A stretch of 64,000 bases of DNA. Source: Delphinus delphis (taxonomy: Eukaryota; Chordata; Mammalia; Artiodactyla; Delphinidae). The notes beneath the pieces were generated by a model, which worked only from the letters and a program-made list of their open reading frames with translations, did not search any database and had not been told where the DNA came from. The stretch spans positions 47,210,006 to 47,274,005 of the forward strand of contig NC_082684.1 in assembly GCF_949987515.2 (NCBI RefSeq), given 5' to 3'. Each line of letters opens with the position of its first letter. Positions within the stretch are counted from its first letter, which is position 1. Positions 1 through 10,845 of this stretch are shown piece after piece. Position numbers and translations under genes: made by a program.

Positions 1-308
1 GAGACAAAAGACCTGTATGCAGAAAACTATAAGACACTGTTGAAAGACTTTAAAGATGATACCAACAGATGGAGAGATCTACCAAGTTCTTGGATTGGAA
101 GAATCAACATTGTGAAAATGACTCTACTACCCAAAGCAATCTACAGATTCAATGCAATCCCTGTCACACTACCAATGGCATTTTTTACAGAACTAGAACA
201 AAAAATCTTAAAATTTGTACAGAGACAGAAAAGACCCTGAATAGCCAAAGCAGTCTTGAGGGAAAAAAACGGAGCTGGAGGAATCAGAATCCCTGACTTC
301 AGAGTATA
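1..308 (+). mobile_element. L1 ORF2 fragment cut by the window edge
   Basis: Sense LINE-1 sequence. The frame from base 40 reads an ORF2 stretch just downstream of the reverse-transcriptase core, with the segment [20 protein letters not shown], which also recurs in the L1s at 9, 20 and 43 kb. Homology stops near 308, after the ORF2 segment ending in 'ccctgacttcag'. The piece therefore lacks its 3' end, and its 5' end lies outside the window. No target-site duplication can be judged. Confidence 0.9.
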
Positions 309-371
309 GTATAATCCTCTGCTCTTATAAACAGTAAGTACGTGCCTTGTTGTATTGCCTCCTCACACCTA

Positions 372-472
372 AGTGTGAGAGTTTCTCTAGGGTTTATACC
401 TAAAAGTGGAATTTCAGAGTTACCAGTGTGCCTATCTTTACTTGCTAAAGTGCTCTGCAAATTTTCCTGCTG

Positions 473-542
<70 letters not shown>

Positions 543-660
543 TCCCACTTCTCCACACTCTCACTCACAGTTGTGATCATCAGACTTCTAAAATTTTGTG
601 AATACAGTTGGTGAAATTGGATCTCATTGCTTTAATTTGCATTTCTCTGATTTTCAGTAG
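372..660 (-). mobile_element. Old L1M fragment (antisense), interrupted by a GT tract
   Basis: The phrase 'gggtttatacctaaaagtgg' and the later 'ttaatttgcatttctctgat' are hallmarks of the antisense 3' part of L1 ORF2. They are clearly more diverged than the L1s at 7-10 or 41-48 kb. A (GT)n microsatellite sits inside the fragment. The subfamily cannot be fixed by eye. Confidence 0.7.
475..540. repeat. (GT)33 dinucleotide microsatellite
   Basis: An uninterrupted alternating GT run of 66 bp, embedded in an old L1M fragment. The histidine-rich and valine/cysteine-rich frames across it are artefacts of the repeat. The purity over 33 units suggests it is polymorphic. Confidence 0.98.
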
Positions 661-754
661 AGAAGGCTTTGCTAGGTAAGGTGCATGAAATACAAGCATG
701 GTAGATCCATGAAGGAGCCATACATTTGACAGTCCAAAAAGAAAGACCTCTGTA

Positions 755-945
755 TAGCAAAAGATAACCATAGAATTAAAAGACAAGACATACACAGGAA
801 GAATGGATATGCAATGCAGATGACTAACATGAAATTAGTATCCAGAATAGGTCAGGGAACTCTTGTAAAGTTGAAAACAAGACAACCTAATAGAAAATGA
901 ACAGACGTTATGAACAGACAGTACTCAACAGAAGAAATCTCACAC
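755..945 (+). mobile_element. Diverged L1 ORF2 3' fragment (sense)
   Basis: A purine-rich stretch running 'aaagataaccatagaatt' through 'caacagaagaaatc' resembles the sense strand of the L1 ORF2 C-terminal segment. That segment in younger copies ends with the cues seen antisense at 8.3-8.5 kb. It is degenerate and has no open frame. It lies in the opposite orientation to the antisense L1M fragment at 372-660, so the two are probably separate relics. Confidence 0.5.
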
Positions 946-1445
946 CTTGCTGGAGTTCAGTAAATGTTTGCTGGTAATTAAATGACTAGAAGGAGTGGCT
1001 GAAGCAGATCTCTGCAGATGTCGTGTCTTTAGCGGGTTCCTGGGACTCAGACCCTGAGACGGAGGTTTGTGTGGGGGAAGTTTAATGGGATGTGATCTCA
1101 TGAGGGGATTAGGAAAGCAGGATTGGACAGAGTGAGAAGTGGATTTGGGAACTCTGGAGGAGGTTGGCCCTTCACAGGGATCCTAAACTGAGGCGAGGGG
1201 CTGGGCCTTCTTGTCCTTGCATCCATCAGTTACTGGTTACAGGTGTCCCTGGGGAGAGGAAGTAACCATTGGCGGGACAGATCCCTTTGGCAGAGGGGAC
1301 GTCCAAGGGGAGACTCAGCTGTGAGCCATCGGTAGCCTGTGCTCCTGGCAGCTGTGGGAAGGAGACAGGAGCTGGGTGGGACACACCACAGCGTCCACTT
1401 CATCCACTATGAAGACCCAGGGAACTAATCCAAGTTCCTCTCAGG
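946..1445. other. Unassigned, possibly an ancient repeat
   Basis: No L1, L2, MIR or SINE signature and no open frame. The GC-richer stretch 1010-1430 is repeat-like in texture, but I cannot name a family. Confidence 0.4.
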
Positions 1446-1449
1446 ATTC

Positions 1450-1700
1450 AGAATACTGGCCTTGGAGTCAGAGAGCCCTGGGATTGAATCCCAGATCCAC
1501 TGCTTACCCAGATAGGTAACCTTGGGCAAGTTACCTGGTGTCGGTCTCAGTCATAATTTTCTTTCCACAAATATCGAGTACCTGAGAGTACCTACCTTGA
1601 GGTTGCTGTGAGGGTTAAGTGATTGAATACTCACAGAGAGCATAACACAGTTCCTGGCACACATTTAATGCTTGATAAATAATGACTATTATTTTTTTAT
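1450..1700 (+). mobile_element. MIR SINE, nearly full length
   Basis: Contains the MIR core cues in order: 'cttggagtcagagagccctg', 'accttgggcaagttacct', 'gttgctgtgagggttaa' and 'agttcctggcacacatttaa', ending in 'tgactattattttt'. MIR is a tRNA-headed mammalian-wide SINE that borrowed an L2-type 3' end. This copy is old but complete enough to orient with certainty. Confidence 0.93.
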
Positions 1701-2455
1701 TATTAATACTTGTGGGGAAGAGTCTGCGTTTCTTTTGCTCGGTCAGCGGAGTACAGCAAGAAACTCTCTTGGAATGTGCTTCCGTGGCTTTCTTAGATAA
1801 ATGGAATACTCGTGAGGTTAGTGGGATTTACAGCAGGCTTGTTCTCTAGTCTAAGCCAGTAATGCCTTCGCTGTTTAATAAAACATTTCCTGGTTTCATA
1901 TTTAAAACTCCACTGACTTCCTACTCCTCCAGGCCAATTGTTATTTTTCTCTTTCTATTTTCCTGGGACTTAATTCCTATAACCAAATGGAACCTCTCAA
2001 GCAAGAGAAACTATTCCAATGCCCCATCTCCACCTTGACTCTGTCAGGTCACGGTGGCAAGTAGCTTTGGACACTGGAAAATTCTTTCTTTGTTAGAATT
2101 GGGTAGAATCAAATAACTTTTAGAGCCAGAAGGAATCATAGACCTTGACGATTATCAAGGGTAACAGGTTTTTGTTTTTGTTTTTTTTAAAGTAGTGGGG
2201 ATCTGCCTCCTCCCACGGCCTGCCACCCCTTTTATAAGTGAAATCTTATGCAGCAGCCTCTTATTTGGAGCAAGAAAACACAGACCGGCTGTGGTTGGAG
2301 ACTAGAGGTCACCTTCTCTATCTGCTCTTTGCAGTTCACCTTTGAATATCGCTGTCCCTGATGTATCTCTTGTTTTCAAACGTTTAAAAAAAATCACTGA
2401 TGTCATGTAACAAATTCGTTGTAAAGATGAAGAAATGCCTGGTTTTCTTCCCTCC
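1701..2455. other. Unassigned non-coding sequence
   Basis: No recognisable transposon or credible exon. It includes T-rich runs near 1690 and 2170. It ends where the L2 relic becomes recognisable. Confidence 0.5.
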
Positions 2456-3755
2456 TCACTGGCTGTCTTCTTCTCAGTCTCCTTTGCTGGCTTCTCTTTT
2501 TCTACCCCTGGCACTCCTCAGGACTCTGTTCTTGGCCCTTTCTTCTTTCTACAGTCACATCTTTGATGATTCTTTTCGGTCTCACGGCTTTCAATTCCAT
2601 CTGTATGCTATCGCTTCCCAAATTTGTATCTCTAGCCCAGGTCTCTTTCTTGAACTTCAGACATATTTCCAACTGCCTAATTGACACCTTTCTTGAATAT
2701 CTAATAGCTCAAAATGAACATATGCCCCAAACAGGGCTCCCGGCCCTTCCTCCTCCATCTTATTTAATGGGAGCTCTGTCCTTCAGTTGCTCCATCCCCC
2801 AAATCTTAAGAGTGATCCTTGACACCTCACTCGCTTATGGTCCACGTCTAATCCATCAGGAAATCCTGCAATCTCCTCTTTCAAAATATATTCGAATCAG
2901 ATCACTTCTTCATTGCTATTAACCTATCATACCATCATCATTTCTCATCTAGATTTTGAAATAGTATAGCCTCTGAATTGGGGTGATAATATAATTTATT
3001 ATCCAAACTGGGACACTTTCAAGACTCAGAAAGGAGAGGCATTAATAATAGTATTGAGACACATGGCTCAGGATTGCTATGGGCCAACGGGATGTACGGT
3101 CACCCTCCTCTTAACTCATTTTCCTGTCTCTACACTTGCTACCTTGAAGTCGAATCCTCATATATCAGCCAAGATGTCCCTGTTCAAATCTAACTTTAGA
3201 TCAGATCGTACTCTACTAACCCCTTTACTGGGCTTCATTTCATGCAAAATGAAAGCCAGCGTCCTTCCAAGGCCCTGCACCATCTGCTCCCCCGTTGCCC
3301 TCCAACCATAATTCCTATTGCTCTCCTCCTCTGCCTCTCCCTCCAGCAACGTCTTTGCTGTTTTTCGATCATACCAGGCATGCAGCCACCTCAGGACCTT
3401 TGTATTGGCTGTTTCTCAGTCTGAAATGCCCTTCCTCTAGACATTGCGTATGCCTTATCTCCTTCAGTTGTCACTTGGTCATTTAGACCTACAGTTACCA
3501 TGTTATTTTAAATTATAACCACCCTCTTCTACTCCCCCTTTCCCTTTGCTTTATTTTTTTCAAAGAATTCCTCTAATATTTTATGTAATTTACTTATTAT
3601 ATTTATTTTCTGTCCTGGCTAATAGACTGTAAGCTTGATGTGGACAGGGAATTCTTTTTTGCTTGGTTTCTGCTGCACCTCCTGAGCCTAGAACAGGGCC
3701 TGGCACATAGTTGGAACTCAGAAGATATTTGTTGATAACTGAGTGAAGAAGCCAA
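2456..3755 (+). mobile_element. L2 LINE relic: ORF2 3' end and 3'UTR
   Basis: Pyrimidine-rich sense L2. Cues in order are: a 'cactcctcaggactctgttc' region, a degenerate coding phrase around 2560-2680, a 'gtgatccttgacacctcact' phrase, 'cacctcaggacctttgtatt' with 'ctgaaatgcccttcctctag', the 3'UTR 'tgtaagcttgatgtggacag', and finally 'agaacagggcctggcacata' leading to the tail near 3750. The stretch 2985-3110 matches poorly and is probably a local rearrangement. No intact reading frame remains. L2 is an extinct LINE of early mammals. Confidence 0.88.
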
Positions 3756-4694
3756 AAACTTCAGAAGGTTAAAGAGCTTCCTTCAATCACTAGATGAGCT
3801 TGTGAAAAGTCTGAATCTAGAGCCGGAGTCCCTGACTTCCCATCTCGAGGGGTTTGGGTGGGATTGTAGAACTACAACATGCGATGAGATAACAGACCAA
3901 ACTAATAATTGTTCAGCTGAGCTCTGCTCTAACTGGGTGCTCTATCTTGTTCAGATCTGGATGTCATTTCTGGAATCTGGATACCAGAAATGACGTTGGA
4001 TGTGGATTAGAAAAATTCAGGAAGAACTAATTCTTAATAGAAGTAATTCTTAGTTTTGAGGGGAGTGATGTGAAAGAAAACAAATGAAATCCTATTCAGA
4101 GGATGATCTGTGAAGGATTTCTGCCTCGATCCTATGGAACTAGAGATGAAAGTAGCAGTTTTTGTGGTGACTGCCTCTGAAGACAGAATAGTTCGAAGAA
4201 ATTGGCTCTGTTTAAGGAGGAGAATGGGAGCCTGGAGGCTGGGTTCTGTGACTGCTTGGAAATCTGGAAATCTAGGGCTCTCTGTAGTTATACTTCCACA
4301 GCCTCTGTTTCTTTGAAAATATAAATCTTGTCTTCCTGCAAATAGTAGGGTGATGAGTGAGTCAGATTTTCAGTATTAATATGAGAATTGCTGCTGGTAA
4401 TGTGTGACTTCTTCTACTTCTTAGGCCTGAAATGTCCTCCCTGCACTCTTTCCTAGTTCCTTCCAAATAAGAATCCAAAGTTTAATTATTTTCCATAGTT
4501 TGAAATATTCACATGTTGCTTTGTATGGTCTATGTTGTTTTCAAAATGTTATTAAACTATTTTCATGAAAGTCTGTCTTGTATCTCCAGTTAAATTTAAA
4601 GTCTTCTGCACGTAGAGGATGGATGCCTCTGTACCATTTTTTTTTTTTTAAGTTTCTCTTAAAGTTATTTATCTCATAAGGGCTGATGAAGGGA
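3756..4694. other. Unassigned non-coding sequence
   Basis: No recognised repeat family or credible coding frame. It contains one perfect 11-bp inverted repeat at 3963-3994, listed separately. Confidence 0.5.
3963..3994. repeat. Inverted repeat, 11-bp perfect stem
   Basis: The arm 'gtcatttctgg' (3963-3973) is the exact reverse complement of 'ccagaaatgac' (3984-3994), with a 10-base spacer. It could fold as a hairpin in RNA or as a cruciform. No function can be assigned. Confidence 0.9.
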
Positions 4695-4810
4695 ATGAGA
4701 AGACCTTGATTCCACTTTCAGTTTTACCTTTACTACCTATATAATCTCTCTGAAATTCAGTTTTCTCCTCTGTAAAATGGGAACAATAATAATCATAAAA
4801 ACTTCAGTGG
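4695..4810 (+). mobile_element. MIR fragment
   Basis: The sequence 'cagttttctcctctgtaaaa' followed by 'tgggaacaataataatc' is the MIR central region in sense orientation. Both ends have decayed. Confidence 0.75.
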
Positions 4811-4839
4811 GCGGGGTAGAGGATCAACTAACTAATATA

Positions 4840-5400
4840 GGTATTAGTATCCACTGGGTTGCCTCTCTGGGACCCACACTTTTGGGGTAATTGTCTCCTC
4901 CACTGCCTGGCCCGCTCCCATCCTCATGGTTATGATGGCTGGGCTCTTACAAGCCATGGTTGAGTAACATGACCCAGCCTCCTACCCCAGGTGATTGACA
5001 AAGGATGCCTGGGCATCTGACCAAGTAGGCCCTTTAAACTTGCAGTTAAGACCACAAAATTCCAGTTTCATCTGGCCATCCTTTTAAACAAAGAAGAGAC
5101 AAACTCAGAAGGTTTTGACTGGCGACATGTTTTTCAACCATGCAGTCGAATCAGAGAAAGTAGCACTGCAGTTAGAAAAAAGACAAAAGAAAGAGAGGAT
5201 TTGGGGGCTTTCCTGGACTAGGGCATCCCATTTCCTCATTCTTGGGACCCAGCTGCATTCCCGCCCTGAGTTCAGTGAGATACTCTGGTATGCACATAAT
5301 CAATTATTATCATTATCATTTGCTTTATTTAGTTTGAGTTGGTTTCTGTTACAACCAAAAGCAAGGCTGGTTAATGCATTATATATGAAAATGATTTGTA
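4840..5400. other. Probable ancient interspersed repeat, family not named
   Basis: The stretch 'cctggcccgctcccatcctc' ... 'gtttgagttggtttctgtta' ... 'aaccaaaagcaaggctggtt' resembles a mammalian interspersed repeat I have seen. I cannot name the family or set its boundaries. No coding potential. Confidence 0.35.
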
Positions 5401-6940
5401 AATCACATATAATCGATAATTACTGAGTAACTTCTTTGTTTACTGTGTTCCATAGTCTCCTCTTATGCTTGAGCCCTAATGGCAGCAGCAATGTGTTAAG
5501 ATTTTGAGGTGAATCAACACCTTAATCTCCACTTCCATCCCCAGCACACACCGAGGCATCTTCTGTTGCCAGCAGTGACCCTATATCCAGTGTACTATAT
5601 CAGGCTGATACAGCTGTTCCCTGGGCAAGAAAGGAATCGAGACTTTTGCGGTAGCAAGCTTAGATTGGGTCAAGGAAGAAAGAATGCATAGACCCTGAGA
5701 ATGATTGCTTCAACACAAAGTTTCCTAGAGCAATAATTCTCTTTTTGGCGGAGGGGAGTGTGCTGGCGCTAGTGGGCTAGAGACCAGTGAACCTGGGTGA
5801 TATTATTTCATAGCACTGCTTTCAGAATCACTTGAGGCCAGAACTTGCAGGGATACCGGGCTGTGCCTCACATTTAACACTAGTATGCGGTCCGTTTTGG
5901 TTTTGTTCACGCCACTTCCTAACGTGACCTCTACGAGCCAAGATAAAATGAGACAGATGTGCTGCATGGTCGGATGCAAAGATCTGTAAGTTGAACTCTT
6001 TTCCTTTAATTTCATATTGAACTTTTAAAAACTTTAAAAGAGATTCTGACACAAAGGACCCATTCAAGTTTTCTACCCTTGTAGAGAATTTGAAAACACG
6101 CATATGCCAGCATCCTGGCTGTTTGCTAGCTCCAGAGGATACAGTTAAGAGCACCACTGAGCCTTTCTCCATACCTCCTATGTGTAAAGTCAATAAATGA
6201 GGTTAATTGCAGGCACCCATATCAGAAATACTTTTGGAGTCAGAAAATGGTGAGCAACCTTGCCCTTCATGAGAAAGGTGTGACTCTGTGTGGCAAATGT
6301 CACAGCTGGCATGGCATGCTGAAGAAAACCCTATTTCTCTGTCATCTATTCTTTTAGGTTAAAACTCAAGTGTCTTGCCAATAGCTGAGCTAGATCTGTC
6401 TCCCATCACTGGGAGATGTGAGGAGGGTCTTGAACACGCCTCCTTGAGCACTGTGGTGGTTTTAAGAATGTGGCAGAAATCGATACACTGGAGAAATGGG
6501 TGGTAGAGTCACATGACTTAAGCCATCTCCTGCCGAGAGGTGGCCAGTTAGCAAAGGAACAGGGCGGTCAAGTGGAATCCTGGTCAGAGTTAAAGTGAAT
6601 GACCCAGAGGAGACCCACCAGGATTCCCGCAGCTGTCATTTTACTGTGAGAGCATCCCACGTATGCACAGGGTTTGCAGAGGAAACTTGCTCCCTCCAAA
6701 TTTACTTTCACCCCTCCCCCATACTCATTGATTTCAATAGCTTTAAAATATCCTGAAAAATAGATGACCAAAATGATTTTTCTCCCCCCCAAAGTTCTCT
6801 GCTAGGGTATGTTCTCTTTTAAATTTGGATTATTAATTCTCATTCTATAAGAGCTTGGTGATGTGCCAATCTGGAAACACCCAATAAAAAGATTTATGGC
6901 ATTGCAAATGATACACAGTTATATTGCAATTAAGTGACTT
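5401..6940. other. Unassigned non-coding sequence
   Basis: About 1.5 kb with no transposon I can name. The open frames here (such as the 121-codon frame at 5828-6193, minus) show no domain, signal peptide or composition that suggests a protein. Confidence 0.5.
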
Positions 6941-6952
6941 AAGAATGTTCTA

Positions 6953-7165
6953 GGGCTTCCCTGGTGGCGCAGTGGTTGGGCGTCCGCCTGCCGATGCAGG
7001 GGACACGGGTTCGTGCCCCGGTGTGGGAAGATCCCACATGCCGCGGAGCGGCTAGGCCCGTGAGCCATGGCTGCTGAGCCTGCGCGTCCGGAGCCTGTGC
7101 TCCGCAACGGGAGAGGCCACAACAGTGAGAGGCTCGCATACCGCAAAAAAAAAAAAAAAAAAAAA
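6953..7165 (+). mobile_element. CHR-type tRNA-derived SINE with intact TSD
   Basis: Complete cetartiodactyl SINE from 'gggcttccctggtggcgcag' to a long poly(A) tail. The tRNA-like head keeps an A box (tggcgcagtgg, 6965-6975) and a B box (ggttcgtgccc, 7008-7018), the internal RNA polymerase III promoter. Flanking 12-bp duplications 'aagaatgttcta' (6941-6952 and 7166-7177) are identical, which marks L1-mediated integration and relative youth. Confidence 0.96.
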
Positions 7166-7177
7166 AAGAATGTTCTA

Positions 7178-7339
7178 AAGCTAAAAATAATTGTATTCTT
7201 TGGTTGATCTGCATATAAAACAAATAGCAGAAAGGGGGCACAGTATTAGCCATCCACACACAGTATCAGATCCCAAGATAAGTGGTAATGGTCTCATATC
7301 GATTTCTTTGTAAGTTAATGAATATTATTACACAGTTCA
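7178..7339. other. Short unassigned spacer
   Basis: No recognised repeat or gene between the SINE and the MIR half that follows. Confidence 0.4.
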
Positions 7340-7416
7340 AGGAGCATACACACTGGAATTAGATTTCGGTGTGGATCCTGGCGATACCACAAAAGTGTGT
7401 CATTTTGGGCAACTTA
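7340..7416 (+). mobile_element. MIR, 5' half (split by L1-C)
   Basis: A MIR phrase ending 'gtgtcattttgggcaactta' breaks off here and resumes at 10703. The last 14 bases (7403-7416) are one copy of the target-site duplication of the intervening L1. Confidence 0.85.
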
Positions 7417-7767
7417 TTTTATTATTATTTTTTAACATCTTTATTCGAGTATAATTGCTTTACAATGGTGTGTTAGTTTCTGTGAATCAGCTATATATAT
7501 ACATAAATCCCTATATCTCTTCCCTCTTGCATCTCCCTCCCTCCCACCCTCCCTATCCCACCCCTCTAGGTGGTCACAAAGCACCGAGCTAATCTCCCTG
7601 TGCTACGGAGCTGCTTCCCACTAGCTATCGATTTTACGTTTGGTAGTGTATATATGTCCATGCCACTCCCTCACTTTGTCCCACCTTACCCTTCCCCCTC
7701 CCTGTGTCCTCAGCTCCATTCGCTAGTAGGTCTGCGTCTTTATTCCCGTCCTGCCCCTAGGTTCTTC

Positions 7768-10688
7768 CTAACCATTTTTTTTTTTGATACCATATATATG
7801 TGTTAGCACATGGTATTTGTTTTTCTCTTTCCTACTTACTTCACTCTGTATGACAGACTCTAGGTCCATCCAGCTCACTACAAATAACTCAATTTTGTTT
7901 CTTTTTATGGCTGAGTAATATTCCATTGTATATATGTGCCACATCTTCTTTATCCATTCATCTGTTGATGGACACTTAGGTTGCTTCCATGTCCTGGCTG
8001 TTGTAAATAGAGCTGCAATGAACATTGTGGTACATGACTCTTTTTGAATTATGGTTTTCTCAGGGTATATGCCCAGTAGTGGGATTGCTGGGTCGTATGG
8101 TAGTTCTATTTTTAGTTTTTTAAGGAACCTCCATACTGTTCTCCATAGTGGCTGTATCAATTTACATTCCCACCAACAGTGCAAGAGGGGTTCCTTTTCC
8201 TTACACCCTCTCCAGCATTTATTGCTTGTAGAATTTTGATGATGGTCATTTTGACTGATGTGAGATGATGTCTCATTGTAGTTTTGATTTGCATTTCTCT
8301 AATGATTAATGATGTTGAGCATTCTTTCATGTGTTTGTTGGCAATCTGCATATCTTCTTTGGAGAAATGTCTATTTAGATCTTCTGCCCATTTTTGGATT
8401 GGGTTGTTTGTTTTTTTGATATTGAGCTTCATGAGCTGCTTGTATATTTTGGAGATTAATCCTTTGTCAGTTGCTTCATTTGCAAATATTTTCTCCCATT
8501 CTGAGGGTTGTCTTTTGGTCTTGTTTATGGTTTCCTTTGCTGTGCAAAAGTTTTTAAGTTTCATTAGGTCCCATTTGTTTGTTTTGGTTTTTACTTCCAT
8601 TTCTCTAAGAGGTGGGTCAAAAAGGATCTTGCTGTGATTTATGTCATAGAGTGTTCTGCCTATGTTTTCCTCTAAGAGTTTCATAGTTTCTGGCCTTACA
8701 TTTAGGTCTTTAATCCATTTTGAGCTTATGTTTGTGTATGGTGTTAGGGTGTGATCTAATCTCAAACTTTTACATATACCTGTCCAGTTTTCCCAGCACC
8801 ACTTATTGAAGAGGCTGTCTTTTCTCCATTGTATATCCTTGCCTCCTTTATAAAAAAATAAGGCGACCATATATGCGTGGGTTTATCTCTGGGCTTTCTA
8901 TCCTGTTCCATTGATCTATATTTTTGTTTTTGTGCCGGTACCATACTCTCTTGATTACTGTAGCTTTGTAGCATAGTCTGAAGTCAGGAAGCCTGATTCC
9001 TCCAGCTCCGTTTTTCTTTCTCAGTATTGCTTTGGCTATTCAGGGTCTTTTGTGTTTCCATACAAATTGTGAAATTTTTTGTTCTAGTTCTGTGAAAAAT
9101 GCCAGTGATAGTTTGATAGGGATTGCATTGAATCTGTAGATTGTTTTGGGTAGTAGAGTTATTTTCACATTGTTGATTCTTCCAATCCAAGAACATGGTA
9201 TATCTCTCCATCTCTTTGTATCATCTTTAACTTCTTTCATCAGTGTCTTATAGTTTTCTGCATACAGGTCTTTGTCTCTTAGGTAGGTTTATTCCTAGGT
9301 ATTTTATTCTTTTTGTTGCAGTGGTAAATGGGATTGTTTCCTTAATTTCTCTTTCAGATTTTTCATCATTAGAGTATAGGAATGCAAGAGATTTCTGTGC
9401 ATTAATTTTGTATCCTGCTATTTTACCAAATTCATTGATTATCTCTAGTAGTTTTCTGGTAGTATCTTTAGGATTCTCTATGTATAGTATCATGTCATCT
9501 GCAAACAGTGACAGTTTTACTTCTTCTTTTCCAATTTGGATTCCTTTTATTTCTTTTTCTTCTCTGATTGCTGTGGCTAAAACTTCCAAAACAATGTTGA
9601 ATAATAGTGGTGAGAGTGGGCAACCTTGTCTTGTTCCTGATCTTAGTGGAAATGGTTTCAGTTTTTCACCATTGAGGATGATGTTGGCTGTGGGTTTGTC
9701 ATATATGGCCTTTATTATGTTGAGGAAAGTTCCCTCTATGCCTACTTTCTGGAGTGTTTTTTTATCATAAATTGGGGTTGAATTTTGTCGAAATCTTTTT
9801 CTGCATCTATTGAGATGATCATATGGTTTTTATTCTTCAGTTTGTTAATATGGTATATCACATTGATTGCTTTGCATATATTGAAGAGTCCTTGCATTCC
9901 TGGAATAAACCCCACTTGATCATGGTGTATGATCCTTTTAATGTGCTGTTGGATTCTGTTTGCTAGTATTTCGTTGAGGATTTTTGCATCTATGTTCGTC
10001 AGTGATATTGGCCTGAGGTTTTCTTTCTTTGTGACATCTTTGTCTGGTTTTGGTATCAGGGTGATGGTGATGTTGGCCTCGTAGAATGAGTTTGGGAGTG
10101 TTCCTCCCTCTGCTATATTTTGGAAGAGTTTGAGAAGATAGGTGTTAGCTCTTCTCTAAATGTTTGATAGAATTTTCCTGTGAAGCTATCTGGTCCTGGG
10201 CTTTTGTTTGTTGGAAGATTTTTAGTCACAGTTTCAATTTCAATGCTTGTGATTGGTGTGTTTATATTTTCTATTTCTTCCTAGTTCAGTCTGGGAAGGT
10301 TGTGCTTTTCTAAGAATTTGTCCATTTCTTCCAACTTGTCCATTTTATTGGCATATAGTTGCTTGTAGGAATCTCTCATGATCCTTTGTATTTCTTTTTT
10401 CTTTTTTTTTTTTTTTTGCGGTATGCGGGCCTCTCACCGTTGTGGCCTCTCCCGTTGCAGAGCACAGGCTCCGGTCGCGCAGGCTCAGCGGCCATGGCTC
10501 ACGGGTCTAACCGCTCCACGGCATGTGGGATCTTCCCGGACCGGGGCATGAACCCGCGTCCCCTGCATTGGCAGATGGACTCTCAACCACTGCGCCACCA
10601 GGGAAGCCCAATCATTTTTATTTCTGCAGTGTCACTTGTTACTTCCCCTTTTTCATTTCTAATTCTATTGATTTGAGTCTTCTCTCTT
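7768..10688 (-). pseudogene. L1-C ORF2 remnant (reverse transcriptase and C-terminal part)
   Basis: Relic of the L1 endonuclease/reverse-transcriptase polyprotein, lacking the endonuclease domain because of 5' truncation. The RT catalytic motif FADD is at 9494-9505. The C-terminal cysteine-region frame 8184-7768 ends at the natural stop. The coding sense is distributed over several frames (9589-9248, 9240-9040, 8870-8157, 8184-7768), so frameshifts and stops have inactivated it. A SINE at 10396-10610 further disrupts the 5' side. Confidence 0.93.
10396..10610 (-). mobile_element. CHR-type SINE inside L1-C
   Basis: Antisense copy with a T-rich left end (complement of the A tail), the tRNA-like head at the right, and terminal 'ccaccagggaagccc'. 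The flanks 'atcctttgtatttct' (10381-10395) and 'atcatttttatttct' (10611-10625) are a 15-bp target duplication with two mismatches. Insertion therefore post-dates L1-C. Confidence 0.95.
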
Positions 10689-10702
10689 TTTTGGGCAACT
10701 TA

Positions 10703-10845
10703 AATAACCTCTTAAAACCTGTTTCCGTTTTGTTAAATTGAGAGTAAAACCCACCTTACAAAGTTGTGATGAGAATGAAACAAAATGCTAAAAACCTGGA
10801 GTCGCTGTGAGCCAAGTGAATATTATTGCTTCCTGCCTCATACCC
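10703..10845 (+). mobile_element. MIR, 3' half (split by L1-C)
   Basis: Continues the MIR at 7340: 'aataacctcttaaaacctgt', then 'gagagtaaaacccacctta', then 'aaagttgtgatgagaatgaa', the usual MIR order. The two halves join once L1-C and one TSD copy are discounted. Confidence 0.88.

Larger units (their letters stand above)
7417..10688 (-). mobile_element. L1-C: 5'-truncated LINE-1 inserted into a MIR
   Basis: Minus-strand L1. The T-rich left end (complement of the A tail), followed by 'aacatctttattcgagtata', is the 3' terminus, and the element is truncated inside ORF2 at about 10688. The 14-bp duplication 'ttttgggcaactta' (7403-7416 and 10689-10702) is perfect and lies within a MIR that continues on the other side. 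A CHR SINE is inserted at 10396-10610. The C-rich tract near 7530-7565 is the complement of the L1 3'UTR G-rich tract. Confidence 0.97.

Noticed and set aside
299..580. Polyhistidine frame and polyvaline/cysteine frame
   Set aside because: Translation of the (GT)33 repeat in both strands.
2563..2922. 119-codon frame reading degenerate LINE-like protein
   Set aside because: It lies in the L2 relic. Chance survival of an open frame in decayed L2 coding sequence.
6953..7025. tRNA-like sequence with A and B boxes
   Set aside because: It is the tRNA-derived head of a CHR SINE, repeated in seven copies, and lacks a complete tRNA fold and 3' end. It is not a functional tRNA gene.
8157..8870. 237-codon open frame, minus strand
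   Set aside because: It is L1-C ORF2 sequence shared with the L1s at 20 and 42 kb. It is a transposon relic, not a host gene.
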